This document shows positions 8,926-19,256 of a stretch of DNA of 64,000 nt, piece by piece. Position 1 is the stretch's first letter. Every line of letters begins with the position of its first letter. The notes under the pieces were generated by a model, which was not told the DNA's origin, searched no databases, and worked only from the letters and a program-made list of their open reading frames with translations. The position numbers and the translations under genes are program-made. Source of the DNA: Artemisia argyi. Lineage: Eukaryota > Streptophyta > Magnoliopsida > Asterales > Asteraceae. The stretch covers positions 71,142,319 through 71,206,318 of the forward strand of contig CM060686.1 of assembly GCA_030686995.1 (NCBI GenBank). Reading direction: 5' to 3'.

Positions 8926-9124
8926 GTGATGAGAATAGTATGAAACTCATTTGTTTTGATGTACATTTAGTCATTTGTTGCTGCAAAGAATGGAGCTTTC
9001 AAGTATGTGCTGATCATAGAGATTATGCTGAAGATTATTCTTTGCTGGTGCTATGTTACAATCCTCTTGGTATGTTATTTTAAAGTTCTATCAAGAATCT
9101 TGAACTTAACCAGGTCAAATTCAA

Positions 9125-9138
9125 GATTAGGGGAGGAT
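9125..9138 (+). other. Polypurine tract
   Basis: GATTAGGGGAGGAT lies directly before the 3' LTR start at 9139. It is the expected plus-strand DNA primer. Confidence 0.85.
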
Positions 9139-9619
9139 TGTTGGGAATTCTGTGAAGTAAGAATTCTGCTGCTGTTTCTGCTGAAAGGATTCTGCTAAAG
9201 AGTTGGTTTCTGCTGAAGCATTGTATCTGCTGAAGACTAGTTTCAGTTTTATTAGTTTCTGCGGATATAGTATTTCCGTATTTTATGTAATGTAGTTTGG
9301 ATATGCATGAGTTTATTTAGGAAGTGATAATGCATATCTTTTAGAAGTTTTAGAATATACGTTTCTTGTGAAACGGTTTAGGGTTCCTTGAGTATAAAAG
9401 GAACACACGGTTTATGTATTGAATAACTTTTAGAAAATTCTTAATATTATTAAAAGATCCATAGAGGATCAAGAGTTCTTAGTATCAAGCTTGTGTTTTA
9501 TTTCCGCTTTATAAATACAAGTTGCAGAGATTGTCTATTAGTGTGTTATTGATTACAGTGACATTACTAACGATTCTAGAGTGCTCAAGAAGATCTATCA
9601 AGGTCTATATAGCTCAACA
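9139..9619 (+). repeat. 3' LTR of SIRE-type element
   Basis: 481 bp, the same length as the 5' LTR, with about five substitutions by eye (for example CTGCTAAAGA for CTGCTGAAGA and GCATTG for GCAGTG). The TATA box is at 9393-9399. It is followed by TSD ATCCT at 9620-9624. Confidence 0.95.
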
Positions 9620-9770
9620 ATCCTTACCATGATTATAGCGCTATCTTACCATGATCCTTACTTCTTTTGGCCATTTTGGCCATTCATTTATACATATGCA
9701 CTTCTTACAGATATGCTTCCATGATCCTTACCATGATTATAGCGCTATCTTATATATTTTCATAATCATT
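9620..9770 (+). repeat. Right flank with partial tandem duplication of the target
   Basis: CCATGATTATAGCGCTATCT occurs twice (about 9628 and 9731), and the block from TTACTTCTTTTGGCC to GATATGCTTCCATGATCC repeats the sequence left of the element (109-163). One copy has an extra TTTTGGCCA. The retrotransposon sits in the first unit. Confidence 0.7.
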
Positions 9771-10029
9771 GCCATGCCCATTATCATATACAATAGTACT
9801 ATCGACTTTGATTCATTACTTTTCGATACCATACTTTACTAGACATTATATTCTATCATTTGTTGAGATCTCAAAGTTTTTCACGTACCCGGGGTTTTCA
9901 ATAATCTTCATGTCTAGTTTCTTTTTAAGAGACTATTATTGGGTCTTTATTACCTCAATTTGACCATCTTGATTTTATTGATCCATTTTATCTTTTCATT
10001 CGAGGACTTTTTATTTGGAATTGATTAGT

Positions 10030-11090
10030 CTATCACGTTGCAGACGTGCCATAGACTTACTACCAATCATTGGTTTTTACTGCTGCGACACACTGTGTAA
10101 TTGGAGCAATAACAACGTATATATGATCTAGTCACTTTCTTTAGGTCACTAAACATGTCTGTCATTTACTAGATATGGAATGTTATTTGTCCCTTGAACT
10201 TTAAGTTCATATTCATTAATGTTAGGATCAACATTTATATCATAATTCATTCCAAGTTTCTCGCTGCTCATTCTCTCCCCCTGAATGAATTATCAATTTA
10301 AGCATCCCATTTTGTGTGTTGTGGTGGATTTACTATATATCCCACAATTACAAAATCTCACATGGGAAATATGGTTTTTGACCAAAACTATTCTAACGGG
10401 GAGGATCATTAAAGATTGTTGGCAAGATGCGAATTCATATTTCATAACATGCCCCATAAACCAAAAGATTTGTTCTGACAATATTATTGGCTTTGCAATC
10501 AACTGAAGATGTTTAATAAACGTTTCAACAAAAGCAATGTGCGTATGAACATGGGCTACTTTTATGTTCAACACTTATTCCAATAATTGTCCAATACTTG
10601 AAAGTATTAACCACCATTTCCAAAGATACAATTTGGAAAACCATGCTCGCATTTCATAAGACGAGCCATTAATCACGCTAACCTTTAGTTGCGTCTTTTA
10701 TAATCATTTTGATGATGCATCGATTTTAAAACTCAAAATGATCCACATGGCGGATGTATAGGCTTGAATACATCCCCTTTATATTCTTTCCAAAAACTTT
10801 ATAGGGCAAAGTCCTCACTTTAATATGGTGGTGATATATGAACATTAACTTCCATTGAGAACAATACGATCAAATAAATCAACCTTGAAGAACCCATGGT
10901 TCTTTTATACATTTTGCATCATTATTGACTCGGGATGGTCCAACCGGTCATGCCAATTAATAAAACAATATTGGCTCATAAACTTATATTTTATGACCAC
11001 ATGTGCTTCAACAGTACTCGACTTTTGCCAAAACTCAGATAGTTTAAGTAATTTATTACAACATCACATTCTCCAATCAAATCTATAAAA
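10030..11090 (-). pseudogene. pol: Old minus-strand copia pol relic (pre-integrase and integrase)
   Basis: Read on the minus strand, 10962-10900 gives WHDRLDHPESIMM, matching the WHDRLGHPGSIMM pre-integrase motif of a different copia lineage from the one at 164. 10574-10293 gives an open 93-codon stretch resembling the integrase C-part (VETFIKHLQLIAKP...ISHVRFCNCGIY, compare AE-FIK-LQLI-RP...ISHLRIFGC). 10270-10030 resembles the following linker. The N-terminal integrase aspartates are not recognisable, and stops and frameshifts are frequent, so this is a long-dead fragment. Limits are approximate; AT-rich DNA to about 11400 on the right may be its decayed protease/gag and 9770-10030 its decayed downstream part. 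Confidence 0.65.
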
Positions 11091-11539
11091 GCTCTTTATG
11101 ACTTCTATATAGTTCAAAAGAGTGTTCACATTAGACCATAGCATTATCAACAAACAAAATATATTTCCTATTGGCCAAGTTACACTATTTGTGAAGCACA
11201 TACATTTCATAATCAATTAAACAAAAATATCACAAATAAAATAAAACTGCATGAAAAGCATATATCACATCGTAAGGATATTGCGGTTTCAGCAAACATA
11301 GCGATACTATGAGTTTTGCTTATACCGATTTTATTTGCTTATATGGACATCCATTATCCATAACATCACCATCTATTTAGTTTGATCTAATATTGAGGAT
11401 TAAACATAATATTTAATCAAATAACCTATTTTTCGTGTCTTTCTTATTAATTCACCTATACAATTTTTATTTCTTTTATTATTTATTATTTTATTTTTTT
11501 AGAACGACAAATAACTATTTCACAATAAAAATATTTTCT
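11090..11539. other. AT-rich unassigned spacer
   Basis: No convincing ORF. The left part may be further decayed minus-strand copia sequence. The right part grades into T-rich DNA that leads into the decamer array. Confidence 0.4.
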
Positions 11540-11945
11540 TGTTTTTATACATTTTTTGCCGCTTTCAAACATTTCATACGTTTAGTTTTCATCTGTTTTC
11601 GTATATTTTCGTCCGTTTTCGGCTGTTTTCATCTGTTTTCATACATTTTTGTCCCTTTTCATACGTTTTCGTCCATTTTCGTGCGTTTTCATACAATTTC
11701 GTTTGTTTTATACATTTTCAGCCTTTGTCAGTCGTTTTTATACGTTTCGTCCATTTTCATACGTTTTTTTCCGTTTTCAGATGTTTTCCATCGTTTTCGT
11801 CTGTTTCCATCCGTTTTCATACAGTTGTATACATTTTTGTCCGTTTTCATACGTTTTTGTTCGTTTTCATACATTGTCATCCGTTATCACACGTTTTATC
11901 CGTTTTCATCTGTTTTCATACGTTTTTGTAATATTTTTATATTGC
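11540..11945 (+). repeat. Left array of a 10-bp T-tract minisatellite
   Basis: About 40 near-tandem units of 9-11 bp, mostly GTTTTCATAC and GTTTTCGTCC. The TTTT tract recurs almost exactly every 10 bp. Open frames through it translate to Phe/Ser/Val/Tyr-rich peptides in all three frames, as expected from the repeat and not from a gene. It is oriented opposite to the array at 12960-13725. Confidence 0.9.
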
Positions 11946-12009
11946 TATATGTCCGTTTCCATAGTGTTTTCTAATATTTTTATATTTTTAGGTAAAGATG
12001 GTTTTTGTT

Positions 12010-12690
12010 TATGAAATATCACAAGTGATATTAGATATTAACTGTTGTACACGATGATGCAAACTTAGATGCTTTTGAGTTATTTGAATATATGTGTAAC
12101 CAGACATAAATGATGTCTACTTTTGGTCATTTTATTGCTTTATCACCTGTGATATTACTCATATGTAGAATAACAGAATTAGTGTCACATTATATTGCTT
12201 TATGACATGAGAGATTACTCATATGTAGAAAAACATAATTAATGTCAAATTATATTTCTTTATTACTTAAGTTATTACTCTTAAGTAACTCAAAACAGTA
12301 ACTTAAATACTTTTTATCTTCTTTACAGTGTTATATCACAAGAAATAAATAAGTGTCACTTATAAATATCAAAATGAATAAAAAGCATAGGTAATGTCTA
12401 ATATCACATGTGATATTTCATAAACATATTTCATGTCTAATATCACTTGTGATATTTCATAAACAAAAACTATTTTATACCTGAAAGATATAAAAATATT
12501 GGAAAACACATAGGTAATAACATATATAAAATATACAAAGCAATAAAAGATGATATTAAAGGTTAAAAAGCATACTTGTTTGTTTATAAAATATCACAAG
12601 TGATATTAGACATTAACTATTTTTTATAAAATATCACAAGTGATATTAGACTTTAACTATTTTTTATGAAATATCACAAGTGATATTAAA
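12010..12690. repeat. Cluster of 18-bp palindromes, including a 40-bp tandem repeat x3
   Basis: AATATCACAAGTGATATT or close variants occur at 12015-12032, 12400-12417 (perfect palindrome with AT centre), 12439-12456, 12590-12607, 12630-12647 and 12670-12687, with a degenerate copy near 12141. The last three are exactly 40 bp apart and form a tandem repeat. The copies at 12400 and 12439 are 39 bp apart and in the opposite flank orientation, so about 12001-12040 and 12432-12471 form a long inverted repeat. Confidence 0.85.
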
Positions 12691-12959
12691 CATATCATAT
12701 AATATAGTTTAACTAATAAGCATCGTAAATTATTATCAACGCAAAATATTACATCTGATACAGCTTTAATATGAAGCAATTACATAAACAAAACACGTAA
12801 ATCTAATGCAGTTCAAAGCAAGATTAAACTAAACAGCTTAACTACTAAACAAAATTACACTATCATGAACTTAAAATATCAGAGGTGACAGTTTGAGACC
12901 CATTGTTAAACTTGGGTTTAGTTGGTCAAAATTTGTTTTTGGGTTCATATGTTTTATAC

Positions 12960-13725
12960 GTATTCACAAGCTTTTGTACGTTTTCATATGTTTTTCTACT
13001 TTTTTAGACGGATAAAACGTACAAAAATAGACAAAACGTATGCAAACGGACGAAATATGTGAAAATGGATGACAATGTATGAAAACAGACAAAAATGGAC
13101 GAAAAGGTATAAAACGGATGAAAATGGACAAAAATGACTGAGGACTGCCGAAAACATATAAAAACAGATGAAAACGTATGAAAACGTATGAAAACATAGA
13201 AAAGATAGACGAAAACGTAGAAAACTGATGAAAACGTATGAAATGGATAAAAACATACGGAAACATATGAAAGCGGACGAAAATGTATGAAAGTGAATGA
13301 AAATTTATGAAAACGGTCAAAAACGTATGAAAGCGGATGAAAACGTATAAGAAGGCTGAAAACGGTCGAAAACGTTTGAAAATGGACGAAATCGTATGAA
13401 AACGGACGTAAATAGCCAAAAACGGATGAAAATGTATGAAAACGGACAAAAACGTAAGAAAACGGAGGAAAACGTATGAAAACAGACAAAAATGTATGAA
13501 AATGGTCGAAAACGTATGAAAACGGATGAAACGTATGTAAACAGACGAAAACGTAAGAAAACAGTCGAAAACGTATGAAAACAGACGAAAAATGTATGAA
13601 AGCGGAAGAAAACATATAAAAACGTCTGAAAGCATATGAAAATAGACGAAAACGTATGAAAATGGACGAAAATGTATGTAAACAGATGGAAACATATGAA
13701 AGCAGACGAAAACTTACAAAAATGC
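12960..13725 (-). repeat. Right array of the 10-bp minisatellite, inverted
   Basis: About 75 units of the same decamer as at 11540-11945, but as reverse complement (GTATGAAAAC, GGACGAAAAC). With the left array it forms a large imperfect inverted repeat around a roughly 1-kb centre. A 287-codon minus-strand frame (13867-13004) is a repeat artefact. Confidence 0.9.
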
Positions 13726-13739
13726 CAAAAAAAAGCCCA

Positions 13740-14897
13740 TTAATTTGGCCAAGATTTGACACCTTTAGATATAATGTACGTGTGAGTGGTTGGGATGAGT
13801 TTTGTGTGAATTTACACTTTTGGTCCCTCCATGTTTTTTTAATCTTAAATCTTGTCTTTCTAATCAAATAAAATAGATGGTGTAGATTTGTCCCTCAGTT
13901 TCTACCAAAATAAGAGTTTGCAAAATAACTCACCTCATTTATATATCATTTATCTTGTGTATGTTACTCGCTTATCATGATTTTATATAAGAACTGATAC
14001 TTATTGTATCAAAAGAACCGTACATGGCTCTTATCTTCTTTATCACACTCGTCTCCCTGAACTACCACTTGCAACAATGTCAGAACCACATTTATCTTAT
14101 TGTCAGTGTTGCCAAAATACATTTCAGCTTCGTGAGGAATTACGTGTGTTTAAAGAAGAGGCGCGCTTCATGTCGACAAGCATTCACAAAGTATCTTGTA
14201 GAGCTCATGAATGAACAAGCCAAAAAGCAATGAAACCTTTCCTCCTAACTTTTGATATGGTTGTACTAGGTTGTTGCTAAATAATTATGCATTTGGATAG
14301 CAGTTGTTTTAACAGTGGTTTATCTTTTGTATCCTATTAGTAATGCAACTTCGTTTGGTTAAATTTGTTATTTTCCAAGATTTGAAGGTATACGGCGTAT
14401 CACACTTTGTCAATATGCCGTATTTAAATGAAGACATACGTATATGCTGGAATATGATATTCTTTGACCCTATCAAAATATCTTGAATGCGGCATATTGG
14501 AACTCAATGCCGTGTTGACGCGTCAGAAAGAAAACTATAAATTCGATCCCTAGCTTCGTATTTTCACACCATTCCACGACCACCAGACAACTTTTAGCAA
14601 CACCAAGAGATAAGTTCCAAAGCCAAGAGATCAAGAGGGGAAGGTCCCATATCATCACACGAAGTACATTCGTTCGGTTTGCTTATCAATTGCATCATGA
14701 ATTTCATTTGCTTATTGTTTGTATATTCTTTCGTGTTTGCTACTGACATTATGGACTAACACCCTTAGGTATTAGCCATGTTATGACTATTACACTGATT
14801 TGATTCTGTTTATGAAGACTTAATGCACTTTATGTTGGCTAATTTATATATTTATCGCTCAAATATATGTTTGTTTATTTGTTTATCATTCTATGTC
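13740..14897. other. Unassigned sequence left of copia-2
   Basis: 1.16 kb with no gene I can support. A 69-codon frame at 14024-14233 ends in a basic, Lys/Arg-rich tail but has no recognisable domain. Around 14390-14520, several ATACGGCGTAT/ATGCCGTAT/GCGGCATAT short repeats occur in both orientations. Bases 14893-14897 (ATGTC) would be the left TSD of copia-2 if its partner were preserved. Confidence 0.4.
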
Positions 14898-15491
14898 TGT
14901 TGGGATATAAAGTCAAAGTACTGTTGAAGAAAGTCATAGTACTGCTTGTGGATAAAGGTCAAAGTACTGCCCGTATGAAGAAAGTCAAAGTATTGCTATT
15001 GTTAAAGGACTAACTTGCAAATCGTTAATGGATTGTTATGTAAATTTATGATTAGAATATTCTAGAAGTATTTTACTTAGAATTAGTTTATTTGTCGTAC
15101 AAGAATTGTAAACCGACTAGGGTTTTTCTTATGCCTATAAAAGGACCCCTATGATGGTATTAAAGATATATGCATACGTACGATATTTAGAGAGTTATTT
15201 TAGCGATTAGGGTTGTTAGTGAATCTGTATAATAAGCAGGTTCAAAGTTTGGTTTTAATTTATTTTAGCGATTAGGGTTGTTAGTGAATCTGTATAATAA
15301 GCAGGTTCAAAGTTTTGTTTTAATATAATCATTGAAGTTTTTTTATTCTTCTGAGCTTTGTTGAAGTAGATTCCGCATACTTAATAGAGTTATATCAGTG
15401 TTTCATTATTAGTAGTTTTTTAGTTATTCAAGATTGCTAAACCTTTACAAGCTACATAGTTAGTTTGATCAGAGTATACATCGATCCAACA
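14898..15491 (+). repeat. 5' LTR of copia-2
   Basis: A 594-bp LTR from TGTTGGGATA to CCAACA, followed by a primer site. Near its start are four GTCAAAGTACTG-type repeats (14911-14995). It has a TATA box (TATAAAA, 15136-15142) and an almost perfect 65-bp tandem duplication at 15195-15324 in the transcribed part. No 3' partner is found in the window. Confidence 0.8.
15195..15324 (+). repeat. 65-bp tandem duplication inside copia-2 LTR
   Basis: Two adjacent 65-bp units starting TTATTTTAGCGATTAGGG differ at about one or two positions. It lies about 55 bp downstream of the TATA box, so it would be in the R/U5 leader. Confidence 0.9.
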
Positions 15492-15493
15492 AG

Positions 15494-15506
15494 TGGTATC
15501 ATAGAT
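15494..15506 (+). other. Degenerate iMet primer-binding site of copia-2
   Basis: TGGTATCATAGAT, two bases after the LTR, matches the consensus TGGTATCAGAGCC with mismatches at its 3' side. This suggests weakened priming or mutation after insertion. Confidence 0.75.
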
Positions 15507-15568
15507 TGTGTGGAAACTCTGATTAAGAAGAAAACCCTTAAAACCGATTTAACTACAACCCTTAAAAG

Positions 15569-15842
15569 ATGACGACTGAAGCTGCACCAATCCCATCCAT
15601 CACCTCAATCAAAATTCCTATCATCAAGAAGGGAGAATATGATCTCTGGAGCATGACGATGAGGCAGTACATTGCTATCACAGACCATGCTCTATGGGAT
15701 GTGATTGTCAATGGTAATGTTGTTCTTGAAGAACCTGTAGAAATCCCAAGACAACCTAAACCACCTAAGCCAACCTTGCAAGCAGTTACAAAAAGAAATC
15801 AAGATAAGGCTCTCAACATACTACTGTCTGCTATTCCTGATG
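15569..15842 (+). pseudogene. gag: Copia-2 gag, N-terminal 90 residues, interrupted by gypsy-A
   Basis: The ATG at 15569 opens a copia Gag start: SIKIPIIKKGEYDLWSMTMRQYI, ITDHALWDVI and DKALNILLSAIPD, the conserved N-terminal Gag block. Homology stops at about 15842, where sequence switches to the LTR of a gypsy element. The frame then runs into a stop at 15896-15898 in foreign sequence. The rest of copia-2 is not seen elsewhere in the window. Confidence 0.85.
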
Positions 15843-17241
15843 TAAGTCGAGATTATTTGATCAAATATTGCCCTAAATCGTTCCATTTGTCATTTTAGGT
15901 ACTTTTGAGAGGAAATTTACAAAAGGAAGCATTTTGAACGTTTTTGGAGCGATAAAGTGAAGAAAACGACAAAGTCTCAAAATCATGCTGGAAATTGCAC
16001 ATGACGGCGTCACAGGATGCTAGTGACGGCGTCAAGACTTAACAAAGAGGTGGATAAATCAAATACACGTGACGCGCCAGAGATTTTTCTAAAGAGTTTG
16101 TGACGGCGTCACCCTTTAGGGTCGCCAAGGCCGTCACGAATACCACAAAGAGAGATGGCCCAGAGTCCACAATGAGCGACGGCGTTAGAAGTGGATCTAG
16201 GCAATACAAGTATTATTTTGGCGGTGAGTTGACGACATCAGACCTAACTCTTGATGCCGTCAGGATGTAAAATCTATATATAGTTTTCTGGTTTTCATTC
16301 ATTGTCTGCAACTTTGAAGGGAGTAAACCCTAGACGAATTTTATAGATATTTTTAGGGTTTCAAACCCTTGTTTCATCCATGCTTAATTGAAGATAAGTC
16401 TTTCATCAAATCATTCAATATGTCTATGTGTTGTTTGATTATATCTTATACTTGTCTTCTCTTTAACATGCTAGGCTAGGTTTTCTTTGTGTTTGCTTAG
16501 ATGTAATCAAACTTAGATATTGATTATGGGTTGGTTGTTTGTTTATAATTGTTGTGGATGAATGAATTCGATGTTAGGCTTAAGAAAACTGGCAGACTTC
16601 CAATTGGTAACTTGCTTGAACGTCATAAGAAACATGATCGGAGGTGTACTACGATATATTGGTTGTATTTAATGCGTAGGTAACTACTAATGAGGCCATG
16701 TTAGGAGCTAGTAGTCGGCTTGACATAGGAAGAGGTAGAAACTTATAGAGTTAGGGAAGATCGTACACAGCCCTACGAATAGTATTAAGGAATATAACCC
16801 ATCATCCATGCAATTGTAACAAACTAATCAACCGGTAAAAGATAGCTAGGGAGTAGTGAAATCTAAGTAAACACATTTTCTCTCATCCTTGTTTTCGCCA
16901 TAATTTAGTTTAAGTTTAGTTTATTTTATTTTGATTGCATCTTTAGTGATTTGGGTTAGTTGATTAGCAATTAATTCCGCCCACTCCTTCCAAAACCGAG
17001 ATTTTACTTGCTTACATTTAAAATATAAAAAATACAAAAAGAATCATTCCTCATCTCTAGACCTAGTTTTATTGAGTTTTAACCCTAGCGAACACTATTC
17101 TTTGAGTTGAACGATCAATCCCCCGGTACTTGTCACTATACTATACTACAACGGTCAAGTACACTGCCTGGTGGGGATTGCAAGCTTCTCAAGATCCCTT
17201 GAGAGGTAAAACCTTTTGCGAGGGTGCAATTCCACGCATCA
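15838..17241 (+). repeat. 5' LTR of gypsy-A (5'-shortened)
   Basis: The LTR of the gypsy family seen again at 46065-55870. Family LTRs begin TGATGAGGCGAAAAGTGTACC and end CCCGTATCA. Here TGATG at 15838 is followed almost at once by AAGTCGAGATT, so about 40-50 bp are missing near the start. The LTR carries a dense set of TGACG/GACGGCGTC motifs (15990-16265) just upstream of a TATATATAG box (16275-16282) and ends CATCA at 17241. Confidence 0.8.
15990..16265 (+). promoter_or_regulatory. TGACG / GACGSCGTC motif cluster upstream of gypsy TATA box
   Basis: About eight copies of TGACGGCGTCA-like, partly palindromic motifs in 275 bp (for example about 16012, 16032, 16068, 16100, 16129, 16178, 16238, 16252) end shortly before the TATA box. 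TGACG is the core bound by plant TGA-class bZIP factors, so enhancer function is plausible. The same cluster recurs in every complete LTR of this family in the window. Confidence 0.55.
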
Positions 17242-17246
17242 AGTTT

Positions 17247-17265
17247 TGGCGCCGCAGCCCGGGGA
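17247..17265 (+). other. Gypsy-type primer-binding site (gypsy-A)
   Basis: TGGCGCCGCAGCCCGGGGA begins five bases after the LTR end. It resembles the TGGCGCCGTTGCCGGGGA primer site (Asp-tRNA type) of plant Athila/Tat gypsy elements. The copy at 54411-54428 gives TTGGCGCCGCTGCCGGGG on the minus strand. Confidence 0.8.
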
Positions 17266-17403
17266 ATAGTTATTGTCTAGGTTGAAATTTCTCTTTATTA
17301 GGTCTACTTGCTAGATTCCTTTCTAGTAAGACTTTTATTTTATTTTTATAGGTTTCTTTAGTCTATCTTATTTCTTTGTTTCCTTTGTTCGTAAACTATC
17401 TCG

Positions 17404-17535
17404 ATGGATAACAATAGCATTGATCGTTTGATTTCTGTTATTCGTGTTTTTCGTTATAGGATATTCCAACTACCCATCCCAATCCCTTTAGTGGAAAATG
17501 AGAACCCACCTAACCTCTCACCTGACCATCACTTT
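17404..17535 (+). pseudogene. Gypsy-A ORF1, first 44 residues, cut by insertions
   Basis: The ATG at 17404 starts MDNNSIDRLISVIRV and runs to LSPDHHF at 17535. The same protein start is found intact on the minus strand at 54272. Here the frame is broken by the insertion of copia-3 at 17536 (and, earlier, copia-4). Residues after 17535 are LTR sequence and not part of the protein. Confidence 0.8.
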
Positions 17536-18760
17536 TGTGGAAAACTGGAAGGGGGGTTGAATAGTTTTGCGTCTTTTTCATTTAATAAAAGTTTGCTCTC
17601 AAAGAATTAATGGTAATTGTAAAAACCTTTGAAGCTAAAGTATAGATACAAATTAATTTACCTATATCACATAGATACCACTTATTTAATGTGTTGAATA
17701 GAAATTATGATTTCATATATTTCACTTAATTGTAAGTAAGTATCTATATATGTATATGTGTTTTAATAATTGTATATACTTATATTTTACTAATGTATAA
17801 TTAAGGTTTTAAATGGAACCTAGTTTGATCTTTATGTGAAATCAATATATGCACAACACATAATAATAATAATGTACGAGAAGCAAGTAAGTAAACAAGT
17901 AAAGAATGAGAGATGGAAAGATCAAACCGAGAGACAAAGGATTTATAGTTGTTCGGCTACAAGGACACCTTCCTTGCCCTACTCCACTCCCCGAGCACCG
18001 AACTCGAGAGTTTTCTTCACTTAGTCAATAACCTCCCTTATGGCGGAGAAAACCGTACACACCAAAAGCTTACACCAATTAATGAAACAAAGCAAAATGT
18101 CGAGTTCTAATCGTAGCTAGAACCAATCTCACACCAAATATCACACCACAACTTCTTCACACCTTTTACTTCTTCAATACTTGTTCACACCACAAGTATC
18201 TTCACGCCTTCACAAAATACTTCACGACTTCAATGTCTTGCAAATTCACAACTTCAAAGCACCAATGTCTTCACAACTTCAAACCAATAATATCTTTGCA
18301 CCTTCAAGCCACTAGAGTCTTCACAACTTTAATCTACTAATGTCTTCTAGTCTTCTCCACTTGGAAGCTTCAATTTCTTCACTACTAGTCACTATTGCTA
18401 CTCTCTCCTATCTTCACTACTATCCAACACTATTTCTTCACTCCAAGTTCCACTTCACACTTACAACAATTCTAGATTCTACAACTAAATCTAGCTACCT
18501 AATACATACACCTTGTTCATCAAAATATGAAAGATCAACAAGATGAAACAAACAAACAACTTAGATAGCAAGATGATACTAAGTTGTAATACTTCTAATA
18601 GAAGTATTATTCTCTTTGCACTTGAGTGTTGAGGCTTGAATCACTTTGAAACAAAGATCAAAGTATATAAGATCAAAGTATTTTTAGGGGATGGAGAAGG
18701 ATGTTTAGATCAGAAAGTTTATATTGCAAAAAGGTGAGAAAAATATGTAGAATGATCCAA

Positions 18761-18768
18761 TATTTATA
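18761..18768 (-). promoter_or_regulatory. TATA box of copia-3 3' LTR
   Basis: CTATAAATATTGG context on the minus strand. The matching box in the 5' LTR is at 37601-37608. Confidence 0.65.
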
Positions 18769-18786
18769 GGGCCAAAAAATACTGTT

Positions 18787-18880
18787 CTGGAGCGTGCCGG
18801 TCCCCTTAATTAGGGGGCGGTCCCCTTAATCATTAAGGAGCCGCCTAGTAAAATTAAGGGGGCCGCCCTCCTGAACGTTG
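18787..18880. repeat. Hairpin module in copia-3 3' LTR
   Basis: Two pairs of CCCCTTAATTA / TAATTAAGGGG-type arms with GCCGG/CCGCC borders make an imperfect inverted repeat of about 90 bp with the apex near AATCATTAAGG. It ends about 20 bp upstream of the LTR TATA box in element orientation. Confidence 0.75.
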
Positions 18881-19256
18881 GATTTTCTTGTCCTTTTGTT
18901 AGGGAAATTTTTCTGGATTAGATTTGCCATTTTTGGTTAAAAATTTGAATTCACAAATTTGTAATGAACTAAGCATATTCTTTTAATTCTAAAAATGTTT
19001 TACAAAAGATATAAAATGTTTTGTGACATTTTATAAATATCTAGTGATTAACAAAAGTGTTCCTTTGATCTTGTAATACATTAGACACTTTGTTTATTCA
19101 TACCTTAAGTGATTAAATGGTAAAGATGAGTATTTACTACTAAATACTTGTTTATGTCATAATCTTTGGTTTGATGAGTTTTCGTTTTGTGATTATCAAA
19201 ACATAGAGATATCGAAAGATATGAATAACGTTTTTAGTCATTTATTTATATCAACA

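Larger units (their letters stand above)
164..9619 (+). mobile_element. Complete Ty1/copia LTR retrotransposon, SIRE/Maximus-like, non-autonomous
   Basis: A 9,456-bp element bounded by two 481-bp LTRs (164-644 and 9139-9619), each starting TGTTGGG and ending AACA, with ATCCT on both sides as TSD (159-163 and 9620-9624). It has an initiator-Met tRNA primer-binding site, gag, protease-integrase, an env-like third ORF and a purine tract before the 3' LTR. The gag-protease-integrase order is Ty1/copia, and the long post-pol region with an env-like ORF points to the SIRE/Maximus lineage. Reverse transcriptase and most of RNase H are missing, gag carries a frameshift, and ORF3 is broken, so this copy cannot replicate by itself. 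By eye the LTRs differ at about five positions, which indicates a recent insertion. Confidence 0.95.
17536..19256 (-). repeat. 3' LTR of copia-3
   Basis: 1,721 bp. On the minus strand it has a long hairpin-forming block (18880-18787), then a TATA box TATAAATA (18768-18761), then an ACTTC/GTGAAG-rich repeat region (about 18360-18130), and ends in a short homopolymer (GGGGGG on plus at about 17552) before TTTTCCACA. Confidence 0.92.

Noticed and set aside
11540..11945. CRISPR-like array
   Set aside because: Units are only 10 bp and have no unique spacers; the sequence is plant nuclear DNA.
11435..12014. Phe-rich 121-179-codon frames on the plus strand
   Set aside because: Same decamer repeat artefact; no start context, domain or codon bias.
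13004..13867. 287-codon minus-strand frame rich in Phe, Ser, Val and Tyr, resembling a membrane protein
   Set aside because: It is produced by the 10-bp repeat. Three overlapping frames give the same kind of peptide, and the left array gives similar ones on the other strand.
14024..14233. 69-codon frame with a basic tail as a possible host gene exon
   Set aside because: No recognisable domain, no splice context, and it is surrounded by repeats; too weak to call.
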